DNA of 64,000 nt from Ligustrum vulgare. Its lineage: Eukaryota; Streptophyta; Magnoliopsida; Lamiales; Oleaceae. The translations under genes and the position numbers were made by a program. The notes under the pieces were generated by a model. The model saw nothing but the letters and a program-made list of their open reading frames with translations. It was not told the origin of the DNA and did no database searches. Shown piece after piece: positions 44,963 through 57,533 of the stretch; position 1 is the first letter of the stretch, and every line of letters begins with the position of its first letter. Where the stretch lies: assembly GCA_963555705.1 (NCBI GenBank), contig OY743184.1:24154859-24218858 (forward strand), read 5' to 3'.

Positions 44963-47900
44963 TGTAGCGCCCCGAGTTCCGTATACCCGATTCACTACGT
45001 CATTTTCTGTCTAAATTTTTTCGAATAATATTTTTGCGGAAGAAATAGTTGAAATTCATTTTTGGCAACATTAAATAAACTGTAATGGCCGCTAAAATTG
45101 AAAACATTTATGAAACCATTTGAAATAGTAAATCGAACCATTAATATTGTAAAGAAATTGCCAATATCATAATTTCTCAAATAAATGAACTTCTCTAAAT
45201 TATTCGATTGTTTGGAAAATACGGAAATCATTAACGTCAAACTTTCAACCGTTCAACGATTATTGCCACCATCATTCATCGCTCGCCACCGTCTCCGAAA
45301 TCTGCAAAACTGTTAAAAGTAGGGTGAGTATTTCATGGGGGAAATACTCAGTAGACTCATCGCAAATTAATTTAATTTATAAGATGATTAAACACATAAA
45401 TCCCGGCTCTTTATAAAACGGGCATTGATAGAGTTTCTTTATAAAACTGCTCTTGATAAAACTCATATTGTGCATTACAGCACGGGACATATTTTGCAAA
45501 TCATATGCTCTTTGAAAACATCTCTTTGAAAACAGTTCTTTGAAAACCATATACTTATAAAACATTTTAATTATGCCAAGCATAATTTCTTTTGAAAGCA
45601 TAACATAAGATAGGATTGAAATCCTCATAAACATAAGAATTTTACCGAACTTAGGTGGTAAGAATTCTTATGTAGTAAGTATACCAAGCATAATTTTCTG
45701 AAATTCATAGGGATCAATTGCATCATAATATAAGATAGGATCGAAATCCTCATAAACATATGCGACAGGAATTTTACCGAACTTAGGTGGTAAATCCTCA
45801 TAAACATATGGAAAGACAGGAATTTTACCGAACTTAGGTGGTAAATCCTCATAAACTTATGGAGACACAAGAATGTTACCGAACTTAGGTGGCAAGAATT
45901 CTTATGTGTAGCGCTACTAAAACTCCGGTCCCCTTAACATATCATAACTTATCATATGGGACCCAAAACAATCTTGGTAGATTGATTTCATAGCAATGAT
46001 CCAAAAAAACATTTTCGTGAAGCATAGGGTATACTTACTTTTCGTAAAAACATAAAGTATATTTTCTTTTCATAAAAACATACTTACTTTTCATAACAAC
46101 ATAAGGTATATTTACCTTTCATAAAAACATACTTGTTTTTCTTAAAAATTGACTTTCACAAGTCACATGACATTCATATGAAATCATAATTTAAATTAAT
46201 TAATAAGTGCGAGTCTACCTCAAATCCGACGAGTGCAAAGTTGAGCGGGAATGACTTCAATTTCTTTAAATTCTCCGTACGTTTCGTCTTAAGCCAATAA
46301 GTCACTTTAGTATATCGAATATATAGTTCAAAATGATAAATTATAATTTTGAGGACTAAAATTGATGTTTTGAAAGTTGAGGGACTAAAATGAATACTTT
46401 TGAAAGTTCAGGGACTAAAATAGATATTTTGAAAGTTGAGGGATTAAAATGAATACTTTGAAACTTGGGCTTAAAAGTAAATCAGCAGGTATTGAAATAA
46501 AAGAGTTTAAAGTTAAAGGGCTGAAGTAAATCATTTAAAACTTTGGGGCTGAAATGGATAACTTAAAAAGTTGGGGACTGATTTGAAAACCTTTAAAACT
46601 TCAGGGACCAAGCTGCAATTTCTGAAAATTAAATATATATCTCAGATCTTATCTCTTTCTTTCAAAACGCACTCCGCCTCTCTCAAAAGACTCAGGCGAC
46701 GGAGGTGCGAACCGAGGCATATAACGAGGCTCAAAATCTGATCGTGTCTGCGATATGAAAAACTAAGGCAGAGAGGGAGAAAGGCGAGACACCGGCGAAG
46801 AAGAAGAAGATCCGTGGTTACTGTCGGTGATTTAGGCTAGGTTTGGTGCGAAAGATGGGGGAAATAAATGATTAAACCGAGGTTGATGATTGCGGTTTCC
46901 GACGATAATCCGGCGGAAAAACGATCAGCAGCTGAGGTAAGTACTTGGGTTAACTTATTTCTTGTTTTGATTTTTAATTTGGGGCTGGGCAGTGGAGGCG
47001 ATGGGGTTGAATCATGGTGGTTTAGGGGAGGCTGAGTGGCGACTTGTTGATGGAGATGGTCATGGTTGCTGTTCTATTTCTTGATTCTCGTGGATGATGG
47101 TTAGGCTGATTCGAAATTGGTAGTAGTTGGCTGCAAATTAGAGATCCAAGTTTGTGGCTTGGACGAAAAATACTTTTCTGTGAATCTGTTGATTAAATCG
47201 CGGATGGAAGTGGCGATTTGGGCTGCGAAGTACTTGGGTTGCGATTTGTGAGGTGAACAGAGGCGGTGGTGGAAAATTTGAGAAATCCGATGGTGGAGGT
47301 TGCGGTGAACTTGAGGTAGTTGGGGGCGGTTCAGGCGATGAGTGCCGAGGGTGTTGATGGTGGCCGTGACTGAGGACTGCAGTGGTTCAGCGGATGATGA
47401 AGGTGGTGAGTTGGAGGTGGCTGTTGGTTGGGCAGTGGTGTTCGATTGGTATTCAGATTTATGTAGCTGATTGGTATGGGAACTGTGGTGGTGGTGATCT
47501 AACTTGGAAGGAAGCAGGGTGGTTTGGGTGTGGCGATGATGGAGGTTCTGCAGATGGGTTGATTTCGCAGGCAGTAGAGATGGTATGAATTAGTGGATTG
47601 ATATAATGATGGAAAAGCTGTGGTTATGGATTGATGATGATGATAATGGTGCTGTAAAGGAATTTGTGGGGGTATGAATGATATTGAAAAATGTTGTAGT
47701 GGTATCAAATGGGTGTGTGAATTATTATGTCTCAAAGACATAATAATGTTGAATGGGTGGATAAGAAAAGAAAAGAGGTGATGATAGATTAGATTATTGT
47801 GGAAATTTTATATAGTAGGGATGCTTTTGGTGTTGTGTACGTAAATTGTGATGAGGGATAAGAGTGTATGTATTGATTAGGGATTATAGTATAAGATAGT

Positions 47901-48423
47901 GTAGAATTAGGTATGAGATTGGGTTTTGTTATGGTTTAAAGGAAAAGAAAAGGAAAAGAAAAGGAAAAGGAAATGATTAAAGGGGAGACATGGGGAATCA
48001 AAATAAATAATAGAATAGAATATGGGTTGTGCCATAATTTGAGGCGGAAAGAAGAAAACACGTGGGAGGAAAAGTTTGGTTTAGTTTGATATGATAAATA
48101 TTGAACTAACTTCGATTAAGAAATGAAATTAAAATTGATATAAAAATTGAATTACGTATTTGGACTTGAAATAATTTGAATAAGGAAAATTGAGATATTT
48201 TAATAAATTTGGAATTCAAAATGATTTTGAAAATAATATTTTGAATAAATAATTAAAATAACATAATTTTAGAAATTCGAATTTTAATTTAAAATCGAAC
48301 AAATTCGATATTTCTTGACTTGGCTAGACGAATCCGTCGCGGCATAAATTTCAAAACAATAGCGACTCAATTTTCTAAATATTAAAATAATTATTTATTG
48401 CATAAAAATTCTGGGTCGCTATA
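44963..48423 (-). repeat. 5' LTR (element orientation), 3461 bp
   Basis: This is the twin of 38290-41750 at offset 6673, with the hairpin at 47721-47747 and the only noticed mismatch at 47392. The element's own promoter should lie in this copy. Confidence 0.95.
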
Positions 48424-49190
48424 CTTTTGACTTCAATATAATACAACAATTTTCAAAAGAATAATAATTATTACAAAACAAAAAAATAGTTTATACCCTA
48501 AAAAAAAATAAAATCTTAGTGTCTTTAATAACATAACACGGATTCTAATGACGTTAATGGCACGTATACTATATATATATAACAATTGCCAAAATAATTA
48601 TTATATTATCTTTTTTTTTTTTTTTTACAATATTTTTGACTTTAAAATAATACAATAATTATCAAAAGAATAACAATTATTACAAAAAAATAATTTATAT
48701 ATAGTATTATAGAACTTAAATAATATAATTTAAATGAATGAGATATTGAGGAAAAGTAAAAAATATAAAGTAAAACTTTTACACTTGATCTTTGGGACGA
48801 TTTTACAGATAATGTATTTACAATTTGCTCTCACTTGTTAGTTTGTATTAACTTTTCATTGATTTCTTCGATTTGACACCTATATTACATATTTTTCGAC
48901 TTCAAATAATACAAAAAATATCAAAATATTAATAATTATTACAAAAAAGTAGTTTATAAACAGTATTATAGAACTTAAATTATATAATTTAAAATGAATG
49001 GGATATTGAAGAAAAGTAAAATATATATATATAAAATGAAAATTTTACAGTTGATCTTTGAGACAATTTTGCAGACAATATATTTTCAGTTTGCTCTCAC
49101 TTGTTAGCTTGTATTAAACTTCTCGTTGAGATTTTCGATTTGATACTCATATTACATATTTTTCGAATTTAATATAATACAATAAAAAAA
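48424..49190. repeat. Right part of the ~245-bp tandem array
   Basis: The units share gacttcaaataata, attattacaaaa.a.agtttata, gatctttg(a/g)gac(a/g)attttac and tttgctctcacttgttag. Unit junctions lie near 48640 and 48895. Joined to 38090-38289 they give about four units. They are non-coding. Confidence 0.82.
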
Positions 49191-49448
49191 GTTTATTCAT
49201 TAAGGACATGTTCGACAACTGTTATAAATAGTCATGATTGGTTTTCTAGGTAAAATGTGTAGTTAAAAATTGAAGAGAGAAAATATGTGTTGTTAAAAAA
49301 TTGTATTGAAAATTGTGTTTATTATAAAAAAAATTTACCGAACATATTGTAAAATAAAATAAAATCTTGATGTCATTAATAGCATAGCACAAATTTTAAT
49401 GTCATTCACACATGTACCATAATAATTGCATAAAAACTTGTTACATTA

Positions 49449-49709
49449 CTCTCTCCATCTCAAATATATAGGCTAATTTGACTTTTCATACAGATTAAAA
49501 AACATATTTAATATTATTGAAAAACTAATATTTGTAAAGAAAATTTTCAAGTTACCCTTATTTAAGTATCATAACTATTATTATTGGAAGTAATGAATAG
49601 AGGTACATTAGTAAACAATCAAAATAAATACTTCCAATAAAGAAATTGATCTATAGAATTGGGACAAGAGAAAAGGGAAAGACAACCTATATAATTGGGA
49701 GGGAGAGAG
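49449..49709. mobile_element. Stowaway-like MITE
   Basis: It starts CTCTCTCCATCTCAAATATA and ends with the inverted TATATAATTGGGAGGGAGAGAG. It is flanked by TA at 49447-49448 and 49710-49711. It is non-coding, 261 bp. Confidence 0.85.
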
Positions 49710-49711
49710 TA

Positions 49712-51456
49712 TTAATATTATCATTATTTTTTTGCAACAATTTCCATATTCAGGAAGTCATTTTACGCGAGAAACTATATGCGTATTATTTTTAGCATAA
49801 GCTTTGTTTGCTAAAATTGTATATCGTAAGTACACAGTTCGCGTTCAAGGAGTAAAGTGATAAGAGGTTGTCGTATCCATGATGATTGATTGATTTGTAA
49901 CTAAACTTGTTGACTTTATTTTAAAAGAAAAATCAAGTAACATAAATGTTTGGTTTTGTGGTAAATTACTAACAAGATGACATGAGTAAAAATATAGCAA
50001 CGTAAAAACTAGTTAACTAAAATTAATAAATAACAATATAAAAACTAGAATAGAAACTAATTAACCTAAGCAAAATAATGACAACATAGGTTTGGTGATT
50101 CAAAAGAGTTAAACAACATGAGAGAAGGGAAATTTAGTTTTCTCGACCACACTAATTTCTTCTTTCAAAAATTAATTAGTATAAGTTAATCAATTAACCA
50201 CACTAAGATCCGCTTACAACAGCATATCGGCCAAAATGGGTCAAACCGGGTTGACCCATTCGGCCCACAACAGTTTGGGAAAATATAACGCCGCGCGATC
50301 GTGTGACTTCACTACGCATAATCGTGTAGTGAAGATTTTGGAGCCAGATTTTTGGTTCTAGTCGTTTCTGAGCCGTGGTCCGCGCACGTCTTGGTTTGAG
50401 CCACGCGTTCACGTGGGTCAGATGGAGTGTGGTTTTGCAATTTGATCCCTTTTTTAATTGCAATGAAGTCCTTCATCTTTCAATGTTGGTCAATTTGCTC
50501 CCCCAAAACCTCGGATTTTTTTTTTGAAATAAGTCCTTCTAAAATTGCACTTGAGGACCTTCAACTTTTGGAAACTTGCAATTTGTTTCCTCGGTTAATT
50601 GCATAGCAGGTCTGCAACTTCTGAAAAGTGCCAAGTTTGTCTCCAAAGTTCTGATTTCAGCACAATTTGCATTCCTTTTGTGATTTTTCGCCCCAAACTT
50701 GAATGTTAACATATTTAAATACAATTTATGTGTGAATTAGTAGATATTTGCTCAAGATATTCCAAATAATACTAATTTAAGGGCATAAAAAGTGTATAAG
50801 AATGCACTTAACATACTTTATTATATATAGATAGATGAAATAGAAATGCTTATACATATGGGAGAACATGGATTAGTAATATATAGGAATACAAGTACAA
50901 ACGTCATTCACTGTACAATATATTGAATAAAATAATTTATAATAGTACATTTTTCCAAAAATACAAGAGCTTAATAATGTTCATGTTTAATGTTGTTTAA
51001 AAAGTGTTTATTTGAAATGAATACTGATTTTTAAGAGAATGTGTAGTTAAAAGTAGGAAATCATTTTTAGGTTTATATATAATATTATTTTATCAATAAG
51101 CCTGTTTTTCGAATATTGTAATGATTAAAGTTTATGAATCAATTTATAATCTACCAAATTTCTCAAACCACTTTTTAACCATACATATTTTCTCTCTCCA
51201 ATTTTTATCCATTGATCTTACCTCGAAATTACCAAAAAATTGGATTACAATCTGCATTTTTTATCCGAACAGAGGCTAAATGTATGGTTAAAGAGAAGAG
51301 AGATAGAGATAGAGAAAAATGTGTAAAAAAAATTAAAGGGCTCAAACAGGGGCATTATATTTGAGGGGTTTTTTTTTTTTTAACAAATATATCATTAGTG
51401 TATCTAATATTTGAGGAATAGTTTTTGAAAGGGCTTCAATATCAATAGTAGATATA
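49712..51456. other. Intergenic; 50200-50710 looks like decayed LTR-type sequence
   Basis: The 50200-50710 block is less A+T-rich than its flanks. It has cgcgcgatcgtgtg and several ttgcaattt/aagtcctt phrases like those in the Athila-like LTR, but it does not align with it as far as I can tell. The remainder is plain A+T-rich. A stretch ending tatccgaacagaggct at about 51255-51277 recalls the fold-back family in the UBC2 intron. Confidence 0.35.
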
Positions 51457-52522
51457 TAGGGATGAAAATGGGGCGGAAAATCCCTGAATCCAATAGGTAC
51501 CCAACTCGAACTGGGCGAGTCCTCGACAAATGTGGGAATGTGGATGAAAAAGTATCCCTAAACCAAAGATGGGGTAGGGATGGGGATGATGGTCTAAGCC
51601 CTAAACCCGCCCCCAGACTCATCCCCGATTAACAAGTCCAATTAAAAAGTCAAAACAAATTAAAAACATCATAAACCCAAAGATAAAAATTAAAAATTAA
51701 AAAAATAAATAAAATAGGATCAATTACTTAAAGATAAAAATAAAAAATAAAAAAATAAAATAAAATAGGATCAATTACTTATCTCAAAGACCAAATAGTT
51801 TTCCATTAACTATATGAATCAAACTAACTTTTCGATTCAATTATACCCAATAGCTTAAATCAATGAAACAAAGAAATCAAACATCCTTTTGTATTCCTAG
51901 ATTGAAGTTATGTTTAATGTAGTTACAAAATGCTCAGGAGTTTGAAAGTCGAAATGAGGATATGTATTTCATCTCTAATTATGCATTATGTGATTCTGTA
52001 GACTTCAATTGACTAATGTTCGTTCTGCATAAGAATGAAATAGAGCTCATTTCGGCAAATTTGTGCAAAAAAGAAGTTACATCAATTTGTTATAAAAGGC
52101 AACAAATAACTACCTGGAGTCGAGTACATATTTCTATTATTTCACCTATTGAACTAGAATTAGCATGGACTAATTTGATTTTGAGGTGTTACTTGTTAAA
52201 CATAATTAGAATTGCATCGATAAATGTTTTAATGTCCCCCACAAATATTGATTAATTCGATTAAATTTTATTATATTTTTAATATGACAACGTTCTTGAC
52301 TCGTTATATTGTTATTAAAATATAGTATCAAAATCAAAATAATTTAAAAATTTAAAAATATATAATAATAAAAGAGAATATAAATTGGATTTTGAAATCC
52401 CACCCCGCCCCTCTTTGTCCCCGCTCCCGTCCTTATTTAAGTGGGGATGGGAGGGGAGGGGATGGTAAGTTTTCGACGAAAAACGACATCCCCGCCTCGA
52501 ATATGCCCAATTGACATACCCA
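51457..52522. mobile_element. Non-autonomous hAT-type element with perfect 8-bp target duplication
   Basis: The flanks tagatata at 51449-51456 and 52523-52530 are identical. The ends TAGGGATG and the inverted CATACCCA are partial matches. The subterminal zones hold inverted ggggatgg/ccccgcc-rich segments (51466-51620 and 52395-52495), as in plant hAT derivatives. No transposase is seen; frames inside have no domain. Confidence 0.78.
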
Positions 52523-52530
52523 TAGATATA

Positions 52531-54716
52531 TTTTATAAGTAGGCATCCTGAATGGTAGAGCATTTCCTCTAGGAACATTGGAAATTTTTCCATGTATGGG
52601 AATATCTTGAGAAACAAATCGAAGTAATTCTCATTCAATATTATGAAAATAGAATGATTAATTCTAAAGTAAAAAAGTATTTTGATCGGAGAAAAAAAGA
52701 TCTGGTCCCTATTTTTCTCATGGAATCATTGTTCTAGTCCCATTTTTTATGTTTCAAAAATAAAATTTTCAAGTGAAATCATTGCGTTAATGTTCTTATT
52801 TCACTTTTTCACTCCTTGTTTTGCTCCGATTATAATTTAACATATTTTTCTCTCTTTTCCTTCCAAACAACACATTCTTTAATACATTTATTTCTCTTAC
52901 TTTTTAACCACAAATTAGTATATAACACATGCAATACAAGGATTTGATCGTTTCTAGTGTAATTACTTGAACCAAGTAATACTATTTGTTACGTTTGTAT
53001 ATATACACTAATTCCAACAACGAAATTGTCAATAATAAACATGTTATATTACATTATCATGCTATTTATCGATGAATCAATATCTGCTATTAAATTAGGA
53101 TCACGCTCTAAATATGTTTGTACGATATAACATTATGTCCAACAGTTTTGAACCATGCTTGAAGCTAATCGGCTTGAACCAAACATTACTTCTACTTGAT
53201 TGTTGTCTATTAGCTAACATATTGCTAACTAGAAAAAAATAAAAAATGAAAAAACTTGAATGAAAAAATGGAAATAAATTAATACATATCTCATTTTATA
53301 AATATAAATTTTCTTCTTCTAAAAATATCGTTAATTTCAAATTAAAATGGTATTGACAGTAATTATCCACAAGACTTAATTATGACGCCCAGCTCTTCAT
53401 CTGGAATTGAAATAGAATATTATGAATATTAAATATGAAAATGAATCAGAAAGCAAGAAAATTGAATTTAACGGCAAGAAGGCATTTCAAAGTTATTTTA
53501 ACATTAACAACTTTCCTTTACAAAATTTTTCTTCTTAATAGATGATCTAGCCTGAAATTGTATTGGAAGATCACCAAATAATTTTTAGCATAATTTTTCT
53601 TAAAAAAATAATTTATTTGCACAAATTTTAACACATTTATTTATATTCAAATATATTCAATTTTTTTTTTTCATTTTCAATGTGACACATTTATTTACAT
53701 TACATGTCATATTTATTTATATTCAAATATATTAATCTATTTTTATTTTTATTTTCAATGTAACATATGTAAATGTGTTACATTGAAAATCTATGTCTTT
53801 ATTTTTTGTGGCGGCTATTTTATTATAATATATAGAGAAGATAGATAAATTTCCTTAAAAAATAATCTATTTGCACAACTTTTAACATGTTTATTTATAT
53901 TCAAATATATTATTCAATTTTTTCATTCCCAAAATAACAATATCACATTTATTTATATTCAAATATATTGATCTAATTTCTTCATTCCAATGTAACATAT
54001 TTACATAGAATATATTTATTACAACTCTTACTAAATATGTAGTAAATACTAAATTTTCTACAAAAAATCATTTAGGTTATAGTGAGTGCATTTTGGCGGG
54101 AATATATGTGTGTATTTTTGTGATGACCATTCTATGATAATATGTAGATAAAAGATTTTTCAGAAAATCACTATTTCAAAATATATTTTCCCAAAAAAAA
54201 AAAAAAAAAATCATTTTATTGGAGATTAAACAAAGACGTGATCACATATGAATTATGCAAATTAAGATTTTTTTAATCGAAAAATAATATTAGAACCAAA
54301 GAATTGGCTCCATAGCTAGAGTAAAAAATTGATCTAAAACCCGATAGAATCTTACTAGTTTTTCCTGGTTCTGATTCAGGTTGGAAGGTGCCGAATGCGC
54401 CCTCTAAATTCTTGAATCATTATCTCCTCGGGGTTTGACCATTATTATATGATATGATAGCCTTGTTCAGAAACTCATTATAATAAGTAATGATTGTAAT
54501 TTATAATTTACACAATTTTTCAAACTATTTTTTAATCACACATATTTTCCCTCTTTAGTTTTTAACTACACATTTTACCTATAAAACACAAATAAACCAA
54601 TTTAAAGCAATTAAACTACAGTCGAATACACCCTTAAATTTATCTTTCAGAGCGATTGATGTGCTCAATGTTTCAAATAGATTTTTGAAATCATTTCATA
54701 GTTCATTGAATCCAGT
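52531..54716. other. A+T-rich region with local duplications, no gene
   Basis: Between about 53620 and 54010 the phrase acatttatttatattcaaatatatt recurs four or five times, inside a larger imperfect duplication (aatctatttgcacaa(a/c)ttttaac at about 53612 and 53860). No coding signal is seen. Confidence 0.55.
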
Positions 54717-54889
54717 TGGATTCAGGGTTCGAAAAAAACCACAAAGCAGAGAGAAAATACTTGAGAATATATTGACTGAAAATGAGAAAAGTTAATACAA
54801 TGAGTTCAGTGACCCACTATCTATATACAAGTGATCAAACGTGTTTTACATAAATACAATAGGTACAAACACGACACTGTACTCCAATA
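54717..54889 (-). repeat. 3' LTR remnant of the copia element
   Basis: After the pol stop the minus strand has a purine run (GAGGGGAG) and then TATTGGAGTACAGTGTCGTG..., a typical start after the tract. The other end is only inferred (GAATCCA near 54717). Confidence 0.4.
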
Positions 54890-54896
54890 GCTCCCC

Positions 54897-56207
54897 TCAA
54901 GCATAACTGGAAGGCATCTGATGAACCAGTAAGCTTGGACAAAATTGATGAAATGTAGTTGCCGGTAGAGGCTTAGTTAAGATGTCCGCCAGCTGATTTT
55001 CTGTAGAGATATATTCAACTTGAAGCTCCTTAGCAATTACATTCTCTCGAATGAAATGTATATAAATCTCTATGTGCTTCGTTCATTGATGAAACATCGG
55101 ATTGACTGCTAGAGGACATGCACTAACATTATCACACCAAATTGTAGAACATGGAGATAAATCAAGATGTAACTTAGTGAAGAAATTTTTGGTCCAGACA
55201 ATATCATTGGCTACATGCAATAGTGCTTGATATTTAGATTTGGTACTAGATCTCAACCACTTTTTGCTTTCGGGAGCACCATTAAATAAGATTACCACCA
55301 AGGAATACACGATACACTATGGTAGACCTTCTATCATCAACACAACTTGCCCAGTCAGCATCCGAATAGGCTTGTAGTTTCAACTCAGTGGCTGGCTTAA
55401 AATGTAGACCAAGTGTAGTACTACTCTTAAGATATCTCAGTACACGTTTACAAGCTTGCCAGTGCATAACAGTTGGAGCATGAAGGAATTGACTCAGTTT
55501 GTTAACAGAAAAGGCTATTTCCATTCTAGTTGTTGTAAGGTATTGTAGAGCTCTAATTGTGGATCTATAAAGTATTGGAGAATCAAAAGCATCACTGTCC
55601 CCTAAGGATAATTTTTGTCTAGTACACATAGGAGTATTACATCTTTTTGCTCCCAACATATTGGTTTTTTCCAACAGATCATGGATATACTTGGTTTGAG
55701 TCAAATATATCCCAGATTGATCTCTAGTGGCTTTGAACCCAAGAAAATATTTCAAAGAACCAAGAAGTTTCAAAGCAAATTTCAAGTTTAAATCATGAAC
55801 AAGCTACAACACTTGTTTCTGATCAGTGCCTATGATTAGTATGTAATCCACATAAACCAAGACAAACAAATATTTCCCTTCATGATAATGTATGAACAGA
55901 CTAGTATCATATACAGAATTGATAAACCCCCAGTCAAGGAGCACATTTCAGTTTTTCAAACCAGGCATGTGGAGCCTATTTTAAGTCATAAAGGGCCTTA
56001 TTCAACTTACAGACCTGAGTAGGATACTAAGCACTTACAAACCCTTCAGGTTGAGTCATGAAAATGGTTTCTTCAATGTCACCATTTAGAAGCATTATTT
56101 ATGTCAATCTGTTGAATATCCCAGTTGAAAGTGGTAGCTAAGGTCAAAATGATTCTGATTGTGGAAGGTTTAACAAAAGAGCTGGAGTCTCAAAATAATC
56201 AACACCC
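54897..56207 (-). pseudogene. Ty1/copia pol, C-terminal reverse transcriptase and RNase H (decayed)
   Basis: On the minus strand the frame enters at GVDYFET (56207 side). After a frameshift it continues as VKPSTIRIILTLATTFNWDI QQIDINNA and later LGSLKYFLGF, TKYIHDLLEK, ALQYLTTTRMEIAF and AYSDADWASCVDDRRST (RNase H start). It ends near NQLADILTKPLP, with a final TGA at 54899-54897. Several stops and frame changes (for example near 55080, 55800 and 56040) show it is dead. Its N-terminal part continues beyond the inserted gypsy element, at 60628-60829. Confidence 0.92.
56203..56207. repeat. Left target duplication of the gypsy insertion
   Basis: CACCC here pairs with TACCC at 60623-60627 (4 of 5 identical). 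Removing the insert and one copy restores the copia reading SFQQTRGVDYFE. Confidence 0.8.
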
Positions 56208-57117
56208 TGATGTTATCCAAAGTACGCATCGAAAGGAGAATTTGAGCTATCGGAAATACGACAGTGATCTACGTGAGAAACAAAGCAAATTCCATGTTGG
56301 GATCAAGCCGAGAAGACGAAGGGATCTAGCCGAATCAAAGGATCGAAGTTTGAAGTCCAGAAGCCTATTCACGGCTGTAAACCCAGTTGGTCACGGCCAT
56401 AACTCCATCTCGAGTTCAGGCAAAGAATTTCAAGTTTTTGAATCTTTGATTCTTACGGCTGTAAATCAAGGAAACTCACTGTCGCAACTTGTTATCGGGT
56501 AAAATGTCACATTCTAGCAAAACAATACTTACGGCCGTAAGTCCGGAAGTCACGACCATAATGGTCAATCAAAAAACTACTTATGGCCGTAAGACTCACT
56601 TTCACGGCCATAACTTTAATTTTTCGGATTTTAGCGAATTTTAATTGTTTTTCGTTTTTAATTAATTATTTCCATTATTTAAACCCTAATTGTAGCTAGG
56701 TCTAGGTTTAAGGTGTTTTTGACTATATTTTATTATGTTTTTCATTACGAACAATTAAACAACTTTGATTATTGAATAGATTGAGAGTTTTTCTCTTTGA
56801 AAAGATTGAGGATTCCCTTCTGTGTTCTTCAAGAACAAATCTGAACTTAACAAATATTGTGAAATATTTGTGGTGTTCCAATCAGAAATTTATCAAGGAA
56901 GTTGACAAATCCGTGTAACGTTTCAAAAACCTCGGTTCTTCAATCCGCATCGTCGAATCTTCGCGTTGTGATTGTTGGGTCAAGGTCTATCGTCAATTTT
57001 ATTTTTCCAGCGATTTTGTTTCTTGTTTTTTGTGTTTGTTACTGAATTTAGATCTTTCCTATCGTTTGTGTCTTAATTCCGCATTCTTCGTCGCGTTTCC
57101 CAGGTGGGATTGCATCA
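56208..57117 (+). repeat. 5' LTR of the nested gypsy element
   Basis: It runs from TGATGTTATCC to TTGCATCA and is homologous to 59743-60622. It contains repeated, nearly palindromic (t)tacggccgtaa / cacggccataa motifs between 56370 and 56620. Confidence 0.88.
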
Positions 57118-57119
57118 GG

Positions 57120-57131
57120 TGGTATCAGAGC
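57120..57131 (+). other. Primer-binding site for tRNA-iMet
   Basis: TGGTATCAGAGC lies two bases after the 5' LTR. Confidence 0.93.
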
Positions 57132-57533
57132 TTAGATCTAAATTCTGTTCTTGATATTCTCTTGATTTTCTTAAGTTTCTTGTTCTTTGTGTTTTTCATA
57201 GTTTTCTTAGTTTAGTCCATACAAAAATCCAACAAAAATCCAATCTTGTTTATTTTAGTAAATTCTTATCCAAATTCAATTCCTTTTTTTTCCTTGTAGT
57301 CACGGTTGAATTTTCGGTAAAAAAAATATACTCCGAAAATTCGATATTTTTCCCAAATATTCCGAATTTTCTCAATTTTCAAATTTTCTTGTTATTACTC
57401 ATGTCTTTTCTTGCCCTGCCCTTAATTGAGTTCTTGGATTGTGTTCTTGGAGTTCTTGAAAGGGGGATTTTGAGTGATACACGAGTGATACATTTTGTGA
57501 GAAAATTCTTAATTATTTCTTTGAGAACTAAAA

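Larger units (their letters stand above)
38290..48423 (-). mobile_element. Young non-autonomous LTR retrotransposon carrying antisense LOG and NABP-like ORFs
   Basis: This 10,134-bp element has 3461-bp direct LTRs, a CTTTT target duplication, an iMet primer site next to the right LTR and a purine tract next to the left LTR. It therefore reads right to left. Beside the purine tract the minus strand reads TTTCGAGGACGAAATTATTT, a phrase I associate with the 3' internal end of Tekay/Del-type chromovirus elements. No gag, protease, reverse transcriptase or integrase is present in the 3212-bp interior, so it must be mobilised by a partner element (LARD-like). The interior instead holds two plus-strand ORFs, antisense to the element. 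Confidence 0.93.

Noticed and set aside
38290..48423. Segmental duplication instead of an LTR element
   Set aside because: The 5-bp target duplication, primer-binding site and polypurine tract at the correct ends establish an LTR retrotransposon.
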